From contig JAHCAM010000009.1 of the NCBI GenBank assembly GCA_019634895.1, positions 17,648-81,647 of the forward strand: a DNA stretch of 64,000 nucleotides, read 5' to 3'. The stretch comes from Steroidobacteraceae bacterium (lineage in GTDB: Bacteria; Pseudomonadota; Gammaproteobacteria; Steroidobacterales; Steroidobacteraceae). Below, piece after piece: positions 43,179 to 55,118 of this stretch. Numbering within the stretch: the stretch's first letter is position 1; each line of letters opens with the position of its first letter. The notes beneath the pieces are model-generated. The model was not told the origin of the DNA. It did no database searches and saw nothing but the letters and a program-made list of their open reading frames with translations. The translations under genes and the position numbers were made by a program.

Positions 43179-44768
43179 TCAGTTGATGCCACTGACGGTG
43201 ATCGTATAGAGCAGGTCGGGACGGCCATCGAAGCGCCATTCCACGACGCGAACATAGAACGTGGTCGGGCCGGGCACCCGCACCTGCAGGAAGGAATCCA
43301 GGGAGAACCCGGGGTCTTCGTCGTCGTTCACGCATTCCGATGTGAAGGCCGGAGGGCCGCAAGAGCCGAGCCGCACGCCGTTCGCGTCCACGATCTCGAT
43401 GACCGTATCGATCTCGCCGGCGTGTCCGTCCACGTCGATGGTCACGGTCGAAGCGGAAAATGTCGTGATCGAGTAATAGTCTTGGTCAGGCGCGAAAATG
43501 GTATTCGGGTGGCCGCTTGGGCTGATCGAAGCCGCGATCGTGCCGTTGCCGATTGCGGTGGCAGTCGCAATCGAATCATTGCGGCCCTGAGGCGCCGAGC
43601 CAACGAGCAGATTGTAAACGTTGGATGCTGTCGTGCCACAGGCGTCGGTCACCCGGATCGTGAAGCTGTGCGTTGCGGCGGTATCCGGCGTCCCGTTGAT
43701 CCGTCCGCTCGAACCGTCGAAGGACAGTGCGCTCGGCAGCGATCCGCCGACGAGGGCGTACTGGTACGGATCGACGCCGAACGTTGCCGCGACGATGGCG
43801 TTGTACGGCACGCCGAGCCTGGCGACCGGCAGGACGCCGCCAGGCAACGTCAAGGGCGATTTGGTGACCGTCAATGTGATGCCCTGGCGTGTCCCGACCT
43901 GGATCGGCACGTCCCGATCGGTCACCTCGACGTCAAACGAATATGTCGTCGGCTCGCAGGATGGCACCGGCACCCCGAGGATATTGCCGGGAAGGAACCT
44001 GTGTTCCAGGCCGGGCGGCAGTTCGCCGCCGATGATTCTCCAGTCGTACGGCGGCAAGCCGCCGCGCGCGCGCAGCAACTCGCGATACTCGATTCCGCCG
44101 GAGGCATCCGGCATCGCCGAGGTGGCGACCTCGAGCGTCACTTGCAACGACCCGCCTGTCTGGCTGAACTGTTCCGGCGTGGCGCTGTCCCGGACGGTGA
44201 TTCCGGAAGTGCTGGTAACAGCATTCGGCAGCGGCGTTCCGCGGATGACTCCGTCCGTGCCGATCGCCAGACCGGAAGGGATGCCGAAGTCCACGTAGAC
44301 ATAGGGCTGCGTACCGCCGCTGACGATCACCGCGTGGCTATACGGCACCCCGATTGTCGCCATCGGCGGCGATCCCAGGCTGGAAACAAGCGGTTCTGCA
44401 ATCCGGATGCCGAATGCCCTCGAACTGGATTGCTGCGGGGAACCGGAGTCCCTCACCGTCAAGGTCAGATTCGTAGTGCCGGCGGGTCCGGTCGGAATGC
44501 CGGTGATATGGCCGCTCGTTGCATCCATCGTCAGGCCTGCGGGCAGCGCGCCGGAGGTGATCGAGAAGGACCTCTGGCCGACACCACCACTCACCGGCAT
44601 CACCTGCCCGTAGGGCACGCCGATGGCGCCGTCATTCAATGTCGAGATGAGGATGTTCAGTGGTGGCGTTGGATTGCCGCCGCCGCCGCCGCCGCCGCCA
44701 CCGCAGGCAGTAATGCCAAGCAGCAGCGCCGCGGCTGCAGTACGCGCCCCGGGTCGCGAACGCGGCAT
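43179..44768 (-). CDS. Multi-Ig/PPC lipoprotein with poly-Gly linker, module 2
   Basis: The protein has 529 residues from ATG 44768, overlapping the stop of the protease gene by one base. A lipobox (GITAC) is followed by nine Gly residues. Three or four He_PIG/Ig-like repeats span about 35-400 (IGVPYGQVMPVSGGVGQRSF, LPAGLTM, GVPYSHAVIVSGG, LGVPYNAIVAATFG). A PPC-like C-terminal domain (about 410-529; FAPDQDYYSITTFSASTVTIDVDG) closely matches module 1. Extra Ig repeats make it nearly twice as long as the module 1 protein. Confidence 0.85.
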   Translation of the reverse strand: MPRSRPGARTAAAALLLGITACGGGGGGGGGNPTPPLNILISTLNDGAIGVPYGQVMPVSGGVGQRSFSITSGALPAGLTMDATSGHITGIPTGPAGTTNLTLTVRDSGSPQQSSSRAFGIRIAEPLVSSLGSPPMATIGVPYSHAVIVSGGTQPYVYVDFGIPSGLAIGTDGVIRGTPLPNAVTSTSGITVRDSATPEQFSQTGGSLQVTLEVATSAMPDASGGIEYRELLRARGGLPPYDWRIIGGELPPGLEHRFLPGNILGVPVPSCEPTTYSFDVEVTDRDVPIQVGTRQGITLTVTKSPLTLPGGVLPVARLGVPYNAIVAATFGVDPYQYALVGGSLPSALSFDGSSGRINGTPDTAATHSFTIRVTDACGTTASNVYNLLVGSAPQGRNDSIATATAIGNGTIAASISPSGHPNTIFAPDQDYYSITTFSASTVTIDVDGHAGEIDTVIEIVDANGVRLGSCGPPAFTSECVNDDEDPGFSLDSFLQVRVPGPTTFYVRVVEWRFDGRPDLLYTITVSGIN

Positions 44769-45970
44769 CACGGCGTCTCGAACGAATCGAATCGTGGCGG
44801 GCTGTGGTTCAGCACCAGGTCCACGCTCACGGTCGCGCCCGCCGCCACATGGACCGGCCCGGCCGGCGGCGCCGAGCTCGTCAACGGGATGATGAAGCCC
44901 GGGCCGACGCTCGAGCCGCCCGTGAATTGCTGCCAGATGCTCTCGATCTCGATGATGTAGTCGCCCGCGGGCACCGGGATCTCGAACAATCCGATGTCTC
45001 CGGGATGCTCCGAGCCCATGCTGGGTGCGGGGTTGGTGATCGGGTTGCCGTGAAACATGCGGAACTTGTACCCGGAGATCACGGACGCGACGATGCGTCG
45101 ATCCTCGTTCCCACCCTCGTTCACGCGGCGCGCGACGACGTTTGCGAACTGCACGTGGGATTCTCCGTCCCGGAAATACACAATTCCGGTGATGGTTCCG
45201 TGCGTGCCAGTGAAGGTCGGTGCCGCCGCGGTTTCCGGGTACAACCTGGAGATCCACGCGATGTCGTCGGTCGCCAGCGAGCCCTGCGCCACGTCCAGCA
45301 GCAACGGGAACATCGTCGGGAGGCCGTCGAGGTCGCTGCCGCACGGCCCGAACAGGCAGGCCAGGTTGATCTGGGAATGATCCAGCCCGGAAAAGTGGCC
45401 CAGTTCGTGGATCAGCGCCGCGTCGAAGGCCGCAGCCGGCAGATCGACACCCTGTCCGTCCTGGAATCTGCCGTTCATCATTGCCATGCCGCGCACAATC
45501 TCGGTTGCGTTGACGGCGCAGGGTCCTGCAAATCCGATGATCGATTCCTGGTCGAAACCCAGCGCGGCGAAGATCGACCCGTCGGCGTCGTAGATGATCG
45601 GGCTCTGCAGGCCGGCTTCGCAGCTCGCAACCACGGCGTCGAACTCCAGGATCGTGTCGACATCACCGCCGGTGAAGGCGCCGGTCGGATTGATGAACCC
45701 CGCCCGCTCGTAGCGGATGCTGGACGTCGGCACGTCCTGCCACACGCTGAACGCCGAGATGACGCGCGCACGCGCCTGGGTCTCGTTGACGGCGGCGCTG
45801 AGGGGCCCCTGGTCGGTCCGATAGGCGATCGGCGTCGCGGTGCTCCACAGGTAGGGCGTGCCATCGTCCTGGATCGCCAGCGGCCCGCCGGCACGTGCGA
45901 CGCCCGCCCACCCCAGCAGCGCCGCCACAATCGCAGCCGCCACGGTCGCCGCGACGCGGTACGAGGTCAT
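44768..45970 (-). CDS. Matrixin-like secreted zinc metalloprotease, module 2
   Basis: The protein has 400 residues from ATG 45970. A signal peptide ends near ARA-GGPL. The zinc motif HELGHFSGLDHSQIN is nearly identical to module 1, as are the Met-turn region PTMFP and the C-terminal beta domain GDIGLFEIPVPAGDYIIEIESI. The two proteases align over their full length and clearly arose by duplication. The gene lies one base after the stop of the secreted-protein gene and overlaps the lipoprotein start. Confidence 0.88.
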   Translation of the reverse strand: MTSYRVAATVAAAIVAALLGWAGVARAGGPLAIQDDGTPYLWSTATPIAYRTDQGPLSAAVNETQARARVISAFSVWQDVPTSSIRYERAGFINPTGAFTGGDVDTILEFDAVVASCEAGLQSPIIYDADGSIFAALGFDQESIIGFAGPCAVNATEIVRGMAMMNGRFQDGQGVDLPAAAFDAALIHELGHFSGLDHSQINLACLFGPCGSDLDGLPTMFPLLLDVAQGSLATDDIAWISRLYPETAAAPTFTGTHGTITGIVYFRDGESHVQFANVVARRVNEGGNEDRRIVASVISGYKFRMFHGNPITNPAPSMGSEHPGDIGLFEIPVPAGDYIIEIESIWQQFTGGSSVGPGFIIPLTSSAPPAGPVHVAAGATVSVDLVLNHSPPRFDSFETP

Positions 45971-45971
45971 G

Positions 45972-46562
45972 TCAGCGGGCCCCGGGACTGGTCATGCGGA
46001 TCAGCGTCGTCAGCTCCTCGAGCGGAATGGCGCCGGCACGATGCGATTCGATCCGGCTCGACAGCTCGGGTGTCAGGACCTTCCGCTCCCGGTCGAACCA
46101 CTCGCCGACACCTTCGAGCAGCCCTGCATTGGCGCGGCCGTTGACCGCAAGTTCGCGGCCGGCCGCATCACGGCTGATCAGAAAGCGGCCCTGTTCCAGG
46201 CCGGCCGGGCTCGATAGCCCATGGCGGCTCGGTGCGATCAGCATCAGCAGCAGGTGCTGACCCTTGCGGTAGCCGGCGAACTCACGCCGGTCCCGCAGTC
46301 CCCAGACGTATTGGCGGAAAGTGAAGGTCGCTCCGGCATCACCCTTGAGCGATTCCCTCACGCGCAACGTGACCACCACCGTGTCGAGATGGCGGAGCTC
46401 CGGGTGTTTTTCGACGCGTGCGCTGACGACGTTGCCGCGCACGATGACCGCGGAACGTTCGGTCAGCTGTTTGAGGTTGCGGGCGACGGTGAGCGCGCCG
46501 TCCTGCGCGAATGCCGGCGTCGACAGCAGGGCGCAGGCGAGCATCGCCAGATGACGCTGCAT
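45972..46562 (-). CDS. Secreted protein of module 2, paralogue of 35361-35996
   Basis: The protein has about 196 residues from ATG 46562, chosen because it starts directly before a signal peptide ([20 protein letters not shown]); further in-frame starts up to 46661 exist. The mature sequence repeats the module 1 core: [43 protein letters not shown] and [13 protein letters not shown]. The function is unknown. It is the first gene of an inverted copy of the three-gene module. Confidence 0.8.
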   Translation of the reverse strand: MQRHLAMLACALLSTPAFAQDGALTVARNLKQLTERSAVIVRGNVVSARVEKHPELRHLDTVVVTLRVRESLKGDAGATFTFRQYVWGLRDRREFAGYRKGQHLLLMLIAPSRHGLSSPAGLEQGRFLISRDAAGRELAVNGRANAGLLEGVGEWFDRERKVLTPELSSRIESHRAGAIPLEELTTLIRMTSPGAR

Positions 46563-46752
46563 TCTCGCCGAAGCCGCCCCCGCCATTGTCGACCGACCCA
46601 TCCCTGTCCGGACACCCCTGCAACTCCCGGAGATCATGCATCCGAGGTGGACCCCAGGCAAGGCGTGACGGGAAGACCCCCGCGGGGGGGGCTCTGGCAG
46701 TGCTGGTCTGGCGGGAAGCGCAGGGCTGCGGCGAACCGATGCGCCGTCCGCA

Positions 46753-48624
<1,872 letters not shown>

Positions 48625-48712
48625 GCGCGATTCCTCAGGGGGCAGGGGGCGGCCGCAAAATAGCCGAGCATTATACGTGGGGGCGGCTGCCGGGCGAAGC
48701 AACGGCCCGGAA

Positions 48713-50506
48713 TCAGCGCCCCGGGGGCTTGCCCCGGGCGCCCAGAAGTCCTTGAAATTCCTTCTGTTCCTGCTCGGTCAGGCGCCGCTCGCGGGCGAAC
48801 TCGATGAGCTCATTGAGTCGTCTTTCGGGCCCGAGTTCCGCGCCGATGCGCTCCAAAAGCGTGGCCAGCTCCCGCCCGGCGGCCCGGGCGTCCCCCACCA
48901 GCGATTCCTCGCCCGCCAGTTCGGCGATGCGCGCGCCCTCCGGGCGCTCGCGCCAGCGCTCCACGAGCTGCGCCGTGGACAGGCCGGGTTCGGCGCGGGC
49001 CGTCTCCAGCAGTTCGCGCAGCACCGCGAATCCCTTCTGTTCCGCCGCCAGCCAGTCCGGCGTGGCCGCCACCGAGCGCGCCGCTCCCGGGTGATGCAGC
49101 AGCAGCATGATGGCCTGCGTCAGCAACGGCTGCCGGCCCGCGGAACGCGCCGGCCGCCCGCCCTGTGCCGGGCGGGGGCCGCCGTGGATGCCCGCGCCAC
49201 GCGACGCTTCAGGCCGCGCGCGCAGCAGTTCCGCGAGCCGCCCGGCCGGCATCCTGACCTCCTGCGCCAGCCGTTCGAGCAGCAGTTCGCGATAGACGCC
49301 CGGTGGCACCCGCGCGAGCAGCGGCCGCGCGAGCTCCGCGAGGCGCGCGCGGCCGTCCACGCTCGAGAGGTCGGCCTGCGCCGCGAGCTGGGTGACCAGG
49401 AACTCCGAGATCGGCGTGGCGGACGCGATGCGCGCCTCGAACGCAGGGGCGCCTTCCTCGCCCACCAGCGTGTCGGGATCGTGGCCCTCGGGCAGGAACA
49501 GGAAGCGCAGCTGCCGGCCGTCGCGGGCGTGCTCGAGCGCGTTCTCGAGCGCGCGCCAGGCGGCGGCGCGCCCGGCGCGGTCGCCGTCGAAGCAGAACAC
49601 GACCTCGCTGGTGACGCGGAACAGGCGGTTGAGGTGCTCGGGCGTGGTCGCGGTGCCCAGCGTCGCGACCGAGTAGGCGATGCCCGACTGGGCGAGCCGC
49701 ACCACGTCCACGTAGCCCTCGACCACCAGCAGGCGCTCGATCTTGCGCAGCGCCTGGCGCGCCTCGTACAGGCCGTAGAGCTCGCGGCCCTTGTGGAACA
49801 GCGGCGTCTCGGGCGAGTTCAGGTACTTCGGCTCGCCGGCGTCGAGGATGCGCCCGCCGAAGGCGATCGGCCGGCCGCGCGCATCGCGGATCGGGAACAT
49901 GATGCGGTCGCGGAAGCGGTCGTAGCAGCCGCTCTCGCCCTTGCCGCTGCGCTCGATGACCAGGCCCGCCTCCAGCAGCATGCGCTCGCGGTCCGCGTTG
50001 CCGCCGAAGCGCTTGAGAACCGCATCCCAGGAATCCGGCGCATAGCCGATCGCGAACTTGACGCAGGTCTCGGTGGTGATGCCGCGCCCCGCCAGGTACT
50101 GCTTCGCGCGCGCCGACTCGCGCAGGCTGTCGCGCCAGAACTGCGTGACCTGCGCCAGCAGCTCGTAGATGCCCTCGTCGCGCTTTGGCCGCGCGCCGTC
50201 GCCGCCCTCGCGCGGTACCTCGAGCCCGAGCCGGGAGGCGAGGTCGTCCACCGCATCCGGGAACGGCAGCTTGTCGTGCTCCATCAGGAAGCCGAGCGCG
50301 GTGCCGTGCGCGCCGCAGCCGAAGCAGTGGTAGAACTGCTTGTCGGGGCTCACCCAGAACGACGGCGTCTTCTCGTTGTGGAACGGGCAGCAGGCCTTCC
50401 ACTCGCGCCCGGCCTTCCTGAGCTGCACGCGCGAGCCGATCAGCTCGACGATGTCGGTGCGCGCGATCAGCTCGTCGATGAAGGCTTGCGGGATGCGTCC
50501 GGCCAT
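48713..50506 (-). CDS. dnaG: DNA primase DnaG
   Basis: The protein has 597 residues and makes RNA primers at the replication fork. A zinc-binding domain (1-100) has [16 protein letters not shown] and [11 protein letters not shown]. The catalytic Toprim domain has [18 protein letters not shown] and [15 protein letters not shown]. The C-terminal part (about 430-597), after a Pro/Arg/Gly linker, should bind DnaB helicase. RpoD follows 88 bases after its stop. The typical immediate partner rpsU is about 5.9 kb upstream here. Confidence 0.97.
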   Translation of the reverse strand: MAGRIPQAFIDELIARTDIVELIGSRVQLRKAGREWKACCPFHNEKTPSFWVSPDKQFYHCFGCGAHGTALGFLMEHDKLPFPDAVDDLASRLGLEVPREGGDGARPKRDEGIYELLAQVTQFWRDSLRESARAKQYLAGRGITTETCVKFAIGYAPDSWDAVLKRFGGNADRERMLLEAGLVIERSGKGESGCYDRFRDRIMFPIRDARGRPIAFGGRILDAGEPKYLNSPETPLFHKGRELYGLYEARQALRKIERLLVVEGYVDVVRLAQSGIAYSVATLGTATTPEHLNRLFRVTSEVVFCFDGDRAGRAAAWRALENALEHARDGRQLRFLFLPEGHDPDTLVGEEGAPAFEARIASATPISEFLVTQLAAQADLSSVDGRARLAELARPLLARVPPGVYRELLLERLAQEVRMPAGRLAELLRARPEASRGAGIHGGPRPAQGGRPARSAGRQPLLTQAIMLLLHHPGAARSVAATPDWLAAEQKGFAVLRELLETARAEPGLSTAQLVERWRERPEGARIAELAGEESLVGDARAAGRELATLLERIGAELGPERRLNELIEFARERRLTEQEQKEFQGLLGARGKPPGR

Positions 50507-50519
50507 GGCGCAAGATAAC

Positions 50520-52313
50520 TCAGGCGGGCAAGGGCCGCCCCGCGATCCAGCCCCGTGAGTGCAGCCCCTCGATCAGGTCGAGCGCCGCCGCCCGGCCCTC
50601 GCGGGTGTGCACGGCGAGCAGCAGCGCGTCCCCCGGCCGCGCCCAGACGAGCGCCTGGCGCACGGCCGAAATCTCGTCCGGTGCGTCCGCGATGGCCGAT
50701 TCCGCCACGCCGGCGCGCAACAGCGTGCGGCGCAGGATCGCGCAGACCTCGCCGGTCCCGCGTCCGCGCAGGTAGCCCGAGAGCTCCTTGAGTACGACGA
50801 GGTCCGGCCGTGCTGCCGCCGCGACGGTGGCCAGCTTCTGCAGGTCCGCGTCCTCGCGGTTGCCGGCCTGGCCCAGCAGGATCGCGAGCCTGCCGCGCCC
50901 GCGCAGTTTCAATGCGAAGTCCACCAGCCCGGCGAGCGCCGCCGGGTTGTGGGCGAAATCCACCACCAGGTTGAGGCCGCCCAGTTCGTAACGCATCAGC
51001 CGGCCCGGGTTGTCGGTGGGGTCCGCGCCGAAGCGCGCGAATACGGCGGCGATGGCCGCGGGCGGAATGCCGAGGCCGGCGGCGGCCAGCGCGGCTGCTG
51101 ACAGATTGGCGATGTTGAATGCCGAGTGGCCGCCGGCGGCGAGCGGCATGGCGGCGACGGCGCCGAGGTCGTGGTCGGCGCCGTGATGCGTGAGCACGAG
51201 CCGTCCGTCCGCGACCGCGCAGGCGGCGCCGCCCGCCGCGCGATGCGTCGCAAGCATGCGCTGGCCGGCGTCGCGCGCGAACCAGCCGAGAGGTTTGCCG
51301 GCTGCTGGCGCCGCCTTCGAGAGCGTTGCGTCGTCTGCGTTGACGACCAGCAGCCCGTCGCCGGGCAGCGCCCGGGCCACGGCGAGCTTGACCTCGGCGA
51401 GTCCCGCGAGGTCGTGCACGCCGTACTCGCCGAAGTGATCGGCGGCGATGCTGGTGACGACTGCGACCTCCGCGCGGGGCACGGCGAGGCCGCGGCGCAG
51501 GATCCCGCCGCGCGCGGTCTCCAGCGCCGCGCATTCGACGCGCGGATCGCGCAGCACGCGCCGCGCGCCGGCCGGGCCGGAGTAATCGCCCGAGGCGAGC
51601 GCCTCGCCGTCCACGAACACGCCGTCGGTGCAGCACCAGCCGGTCGCGCGCCCGGCCGCGCGCGCGCAGGCGGCGATGAGCCGCACGACCGTGGTCTTGC
51701 CGTTGGTGCCGGTGACGAGCGCGATCGGGATGCCGTGCAGGGTGGACCAGTCCACTTGCCCGGGAGCTGGCAGCTCTGCCAGAGGCCAGCTCCTGCTGCC
51801 GCGCCCGGCGCCCAGCGTGAGTTCGTCGTCGTCCGTGAACCAGGTCAGGCCACGCGCGGCAGCCGCATCGCTCAGCGCGCGCAGTTTCGGATTGGCCTCG
51901 CGAGCCGCGCGCCGGCGCAGGCGCTCGAAGGCGCCGGACTCCCCGAGCACGGGCGGTTCGCTCTCGTCGGGCTGTTCGGCCGCCAGCATTGCGATCAGCT
52001 CGTCGCGCCGCGCCGGCGCCTGCTCGGCGAGAGTGGCTGCGAGCGCCCACTCGTTGACCTCGGTCGCGGTGAACAGCTGGTCGGGCGGCGCGGACAGTGC
52101 GAGCGACGCGCCGGCAGGATGGATCGCGGCGACCACCGGGGCTGCGGGCCATCCGAGCGCGGCTGCGGCCCTGCGGACGCGCCGCTCCCAGCCGGCGATC
52201 GTCGTGGGCGTCGCGGCCGCGGCCTCGAGCACGGCGCCGGGTCCGTCGAAGAACCGGTTGTGCCCGGTCAGGCGGCGGGAGTCGGCGAAGGGCGGTGCCG
52301 CTGCCCCACTCAG
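50520..52313 (-). CDS. Mur-ligase-only paralogue of cyanophycin synthetase
   Basis: The protein has about 597 residues. The only coupled start I can find is CTG 52313, which overlaps the CphA stop (CTGA); a GTG further in would cut the NRFFDGPGAVLE motif. Residues ~1-205 form an N-terminal region related to the N domain of cyanophycin synthetase. Residues ~206-597 form a Mur ligase with VTGTNGKTTVVRLI, LETARGGILRRGL and DFAHNPAALAGLVDF. No ATP-grasp domain is present. It differs from cyanobacterial CphA2, which keeps the ATP-grasp domain. It may add one amino acid to a primer or polymer. Confidence 0.85.
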   Translation of the reverse strand: MSGAAAPPFADSRRLTGHNRFFDGPGAVLEAAAATPTTIAGWERRVRRAAAALGWPAAPVVAAIHPAGASLALSAPPDQLFTATEVNEWALAATLAEQAPARRDELIAMLAAEQPDESEPPVLGESGAFERLRRRAAREANPKLRALSDAAAARGLTWFTDDDELTLGAGRGSRSWPLAELPAPGQVDWSTLHGIPIALVTGTNGKTTVVRLIAACARAAGRATGWCCTDGVFVDGEALASGDYSGPAGARRVLRDPRVECAALETARGGILRRGLAVPRAEVAVVTSIAADHFGEYGVHDLAGLAEVKLAVARALPGDGLLVVNADDATLSKAAPAAGKPLGWFARDAGQRMLATHRAAGGAACAVADGRLVLTHHGADHDLGAVAAMPLAAGGHSAFNIANLSAAALAAAGLGIPPAAIAAVFARFGADPTDNPGRLMRYELGGLNLVVDFAHNPAALAGLVDFALKLRGRGRLAILLGQAGNREDADLQKLATVAAAARPDLVVLKELSGYLRGRGTGEVCAILRRTLLRAGVAESAIADAPDEISAVRQALVWARPGDALLLAVHTREGRAAALDLIEGLHSRGWIAGRPLPA

Positions 52314-55108
52314 TCGGACGCCTCCGGCGCGTAGCGGATGCCGCGCTCGTCGCGGATCAGGCCCTCGAGCGAGAGCGGCGCCGCGGCTTCGACCGGTGCC
52401 TCGACGATGGCAGCGGCTGCGGCGGGTTCCGCGGCGCGCGCAGCCGCGGCCGCGGGCGCACCGTCCGGGCGGAAGCGGATCACCTGCTTCCAGGAGCGGG
52501 TGAGGGCATCGGCGAAGATCAGCAGCAGGTCCCCGGCGCGGCTCATGCGCAGCGCCGTGTCGATGGCCTCCTGCTCGTCCGGGATCACCGAGATCGCGGA
52601 CTGCGGCACGCCTGCGGCCACCAGCTCCGAGGCGATGATGCGCGGCACTTCGTCCGGCCCGCGCTCGCGCAGGTTGTCGTCGCGGCGGCAGACGTAATGG
52701 TCGAAGCGCCCGGCGGCCGCGCGCGCGATCGCGCGCAGGTCCTCGTCGCGGCGGTCGCCGGGGCCGGCAAGCACCACGATGCGCCGGCCGGCGACGTCGA
52801 GGCGCCCGGCGAGGTCGGCCAGCATGCCGACCGCGTGCGCATTGTGGCCGTAGTCGAACAGCACCTTGAACGGGTGCTCGTCGAACACGTTCATGCGCCC
52901 GGGCGCCTGGTAGAAGGTGGTGTCGAAGGTGCGCAGCCCCTGGCGGATCGCGTCGAGCTTCACGCCCAGCGAGAAGGCCATGGACGCGGCGAACATCGCG
53001 TTCTGCACGTTGTGCGTGGCGCGGCCCTCGAGCGTGGCCGGAATCAGGTGCGTCCACAGCAGCGGCATGTGGCCGCCGCGGTCGTAGAGCGTGATCATCT
53101 GGCCGTTGACGCCGGCCTCCAGCGCGCAGGCGCGCCCGCCGGCGCGGATGTGCTCGCGCACCAGCGCGTGCTGCGGGTTCATGGTCACGTAGCAGAGGTG
53201 CTCCGCGTCGGTGTGCGCGGACATGCGCAGCACGAGCTCGTCGTCCGCGTTCAGCACCGCGCAGGACTTCGCCACCTCGACCACCGTGCGCTTGACCTCG
53301 GCGAGCTGCTCGAGCGTGTCGATGCCCCTGAGGCCCAGGTGATCGGCCTGCACGTTGAGCACCGCGCCGACGTCCACCTCGGGCACGCCCATGCCCGCGC
53401 GCAACAGCCCGCCGCGCGCGGTCTCGAGCACCGCGGCGTCGATGTGCGGGTCGGAGAGCACCATGCGCGCGGACACCGGTCCCGTCATGTCGCCCGGGAC
53501 CGTGCGCTGCCCGTCGATGTAGACGCCGTCGGTGGTCGTCAGGCCCGGCGTGTAGCCGGCCATCTTCAATATGTGCGCGAGCATGCGCGCGGTCGTGGTC
53601 TTGCCGTTGGTGCCGGTGACCGCGGCGATCGGCACCCGCGCGGGCGTGCCCGGCGGGAACAGCATGTCGATGACCGGGCCCGCGGCGTCGCGCGGCGTGC
53701 CTTCGGAGGGCGCCACGTGCATGCGGAAGCCCGGCGCCGCATTGATCTCGCAGATGCCGCCGCCGATCTCGCGGTAGGAGAGGGTGATGTCCTTCGACAG
53801 GAAGTCCACGCCGCCGACGTCGAGCCCGATGGCCTTGACCGCGCGCACCGCCATGTCGCGGTTGTCGGGGTGGATCACGTCGGTGACGTCGGTCGCGGTG
53901 CCGCCGGTGGAGAGGTTGGCCGTGGAGCGCAGGAACACGCGCTGGCCGGCGGCGGGAACCGAGTCCGCGGCGAGCCCGGCGCGCGCGAGCATCGCCTGCG
54001 CCTGCCCGTCGAGCTCGAGGCGCGTCAGCACCTTCTCGTGGCCGACGCCACGGCGCGGGTCCTGGTTCACGATCTCGATGAGCTGGGCCACGGTGTGCAG
54101 GCCGTCGCCGGTCACGTGGCCGGGCGTGCGCCGGGTGGCCGCGATGAGCTCGCCGTTCACCACCAGCAGGCGATGGTCGTCGCCCTCGAGAAAGGTCTCG
54201 ACGATCACCGAGCGCGAATGCTCGCGCGCGACGGCGAAGCCGCGAACGACCTCCTCGTCGCTGGTGAGGCGGATGGAGATGCCGCGGCCGTGGTTGCCGT
54301 TGTAGGGCTTGGTCACGACCGGGTAGCCGAGGCGGTTCGCCGCGCGCACGGCCTCGCGCTCGGTCTGCACCAGTTCCTGGCGCGGCACCGGCAGGCCGAG
54401 CGCGCCGAGGATGCGGTTGGTCTCCTCCTTGTCGCTCGCGAGCTCGACCGCGATGTGCGGCGTGCGGCCCGTCACCGTCGCCTGCACGCGCTGCTGGTAC
54501 TTGCCGTGGCCGAGCTGGATCAGGGACCGGTCGTTGAGGCGCAGGTACGGGATGCCGCGCTTCTCGGCGGCCTGCACCAGCGACGCGGTCGAGGGGCCCA
54601 GTGCGCGGCGCTGCGCGTACTTGATGTAGGCGTCGCGCGCCGCCGGCCAGTCCCAGCCCTCCGGCACGCTGCCGGCCGGGCGGATCCGTTCCGGCAGCAG
54701 CGAGCACAGCAGGCGCAGCGCGAGTTCGCCGGCGGCGATGCCTTCCTCGCGCTCGGCGTACTCGTAGACGACCGAGTACTGGCCCGGCTTGTCCAGGCTG
54801 CGCGTCTTGCCGAAGGTGACGTCCTCGCCGGCGACGTTCTGCAGCTCGAGCGCGACATGCTCGAGCACGTGGCCGAGCCAGGTGCCGTCGTCCTCGTTCA
54901 TGCGGCGGATGAAGCCGCCGGGTTCCTGGTAGGAGCAGCCGTGCTCGGCGAGCCCCGGCAGCGCGGCGATCAGCCCGTCGACGAAGTCCCTGCCGAGGCG
55001 GCCGGTCGGCCAGGCCTCGAGTTCGCCGAGGTCGAGCTCGAGGCGGATGACCGGGAACCGCGCGTAGTGCGACGGGCCGACGTAGACGGAGCGGTCGAGG
55101 ATGCGCAC
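52310..55108 (-). CDS. cphA: Cyanophycin synthetase CphA
   Basis: The enzyme has 932 residues from GTG 55108 and polymerises Asp and Arg into cyanophycin, a nitrogen and carbon store. The N domain (about 1-160) leads to an ATP-grasp domain (about 200-480; YPVVTKPYNGNHGRGISI, FLEGDDHRLLVV, GVDFLSKDI) that adds Asp. The Mur-ligase-like domain (about 490-870; VTGTNGKTTTARMLAHI, LETARGGLLRAG, DYGHNAHAV) adds Arg. An Ala-rich tail ends the protein. Cyanophycinase lies directly upstream and a Mur-only paralogue downstream. Confidence 0.96.
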   Translation of the reverse strand: MRILDRSVYVGPSHYARFPVIRLELDLGELEAWPTGRLGRDFVDGLIAALPGLAEHGCSYQEPGGFIRRMNEDDGTWLGHVLEHVALELQNVAGEDVTFGKTRSLDKPGQYSVVYEYAEREEGIAAGELALRLLCSLLPERIRPAGSVPEGWDWPAARDAYIKYAQRRALGPSTASLVQAAEKRGIPYLRLNDRSLIQLGHGKYQQRVQATVTGRTPHIAVELASDKEETNRILGALGLPVPRQELVQTEREAVRAANRLGYPVVTKPYNGNHGRGISIRLTSDEEVVRGFAVAREHSRSVIVETFLEGDDHRLLVVNGELIAATRRTPGHVTGDGLHTVAQLIEIVNQDPRRGVGHEKVLTRLELDGQAQAMLARAGLAADSVPAAGQRVFLRSTANLSTGGTATDVTDVIHPDNRDMAVRAVKAIGLDVGGVDFLSKDITLSYREIGGGICEINAAPGFRMHVAPSEGTPRDAAGPVIDMLFPPGTPARVPIAAVTGTNGKTTTARMLAHILKMAGYTPGLTTTDGVYIDGQRTVPGDMTGPVSARMVLSDPHIDAAVLETARGGLLRAGMGVPEVDVGAVLNVQADHLGLRGIDTLEQLAEVKRTVVEVAKSCAVLNADDELVLRMSAHTDAEHLCYVTMNPQHALVREHIRAGGRACALEAGVNGQMITLYDRGGHMPLLWTHLIPATLEGRATHNVQNAMFAASMAFSLGVKLDAIRQGLRTFDTTFYQAPGRMNVFDEHPFKVLFDYGHNAHAVGMLADLAGRLDVAGRRIVVLAGPGDRRDEDLRAIARAAAGRFDHYVCRRDDNLRERGPDEVPRIIASELVAAGVPQSAISVIPDEQEAIDTALRMSRAGDLLLIFADALTRSWKQVIRFRPDGAPAAAAARAAEPAAAAAIVEAPVEAAAPLSLEGLIRDERGIRYAPEASD

Positions 55109-55118
55109 GACGGCACTA

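Noticed and set aside
50520..52313. CphA2 of cyanobacteria
   Set aside because: CphA2 keeps the ATP-grasp domain and has a degenerate Mur part; this protein is the opposite.
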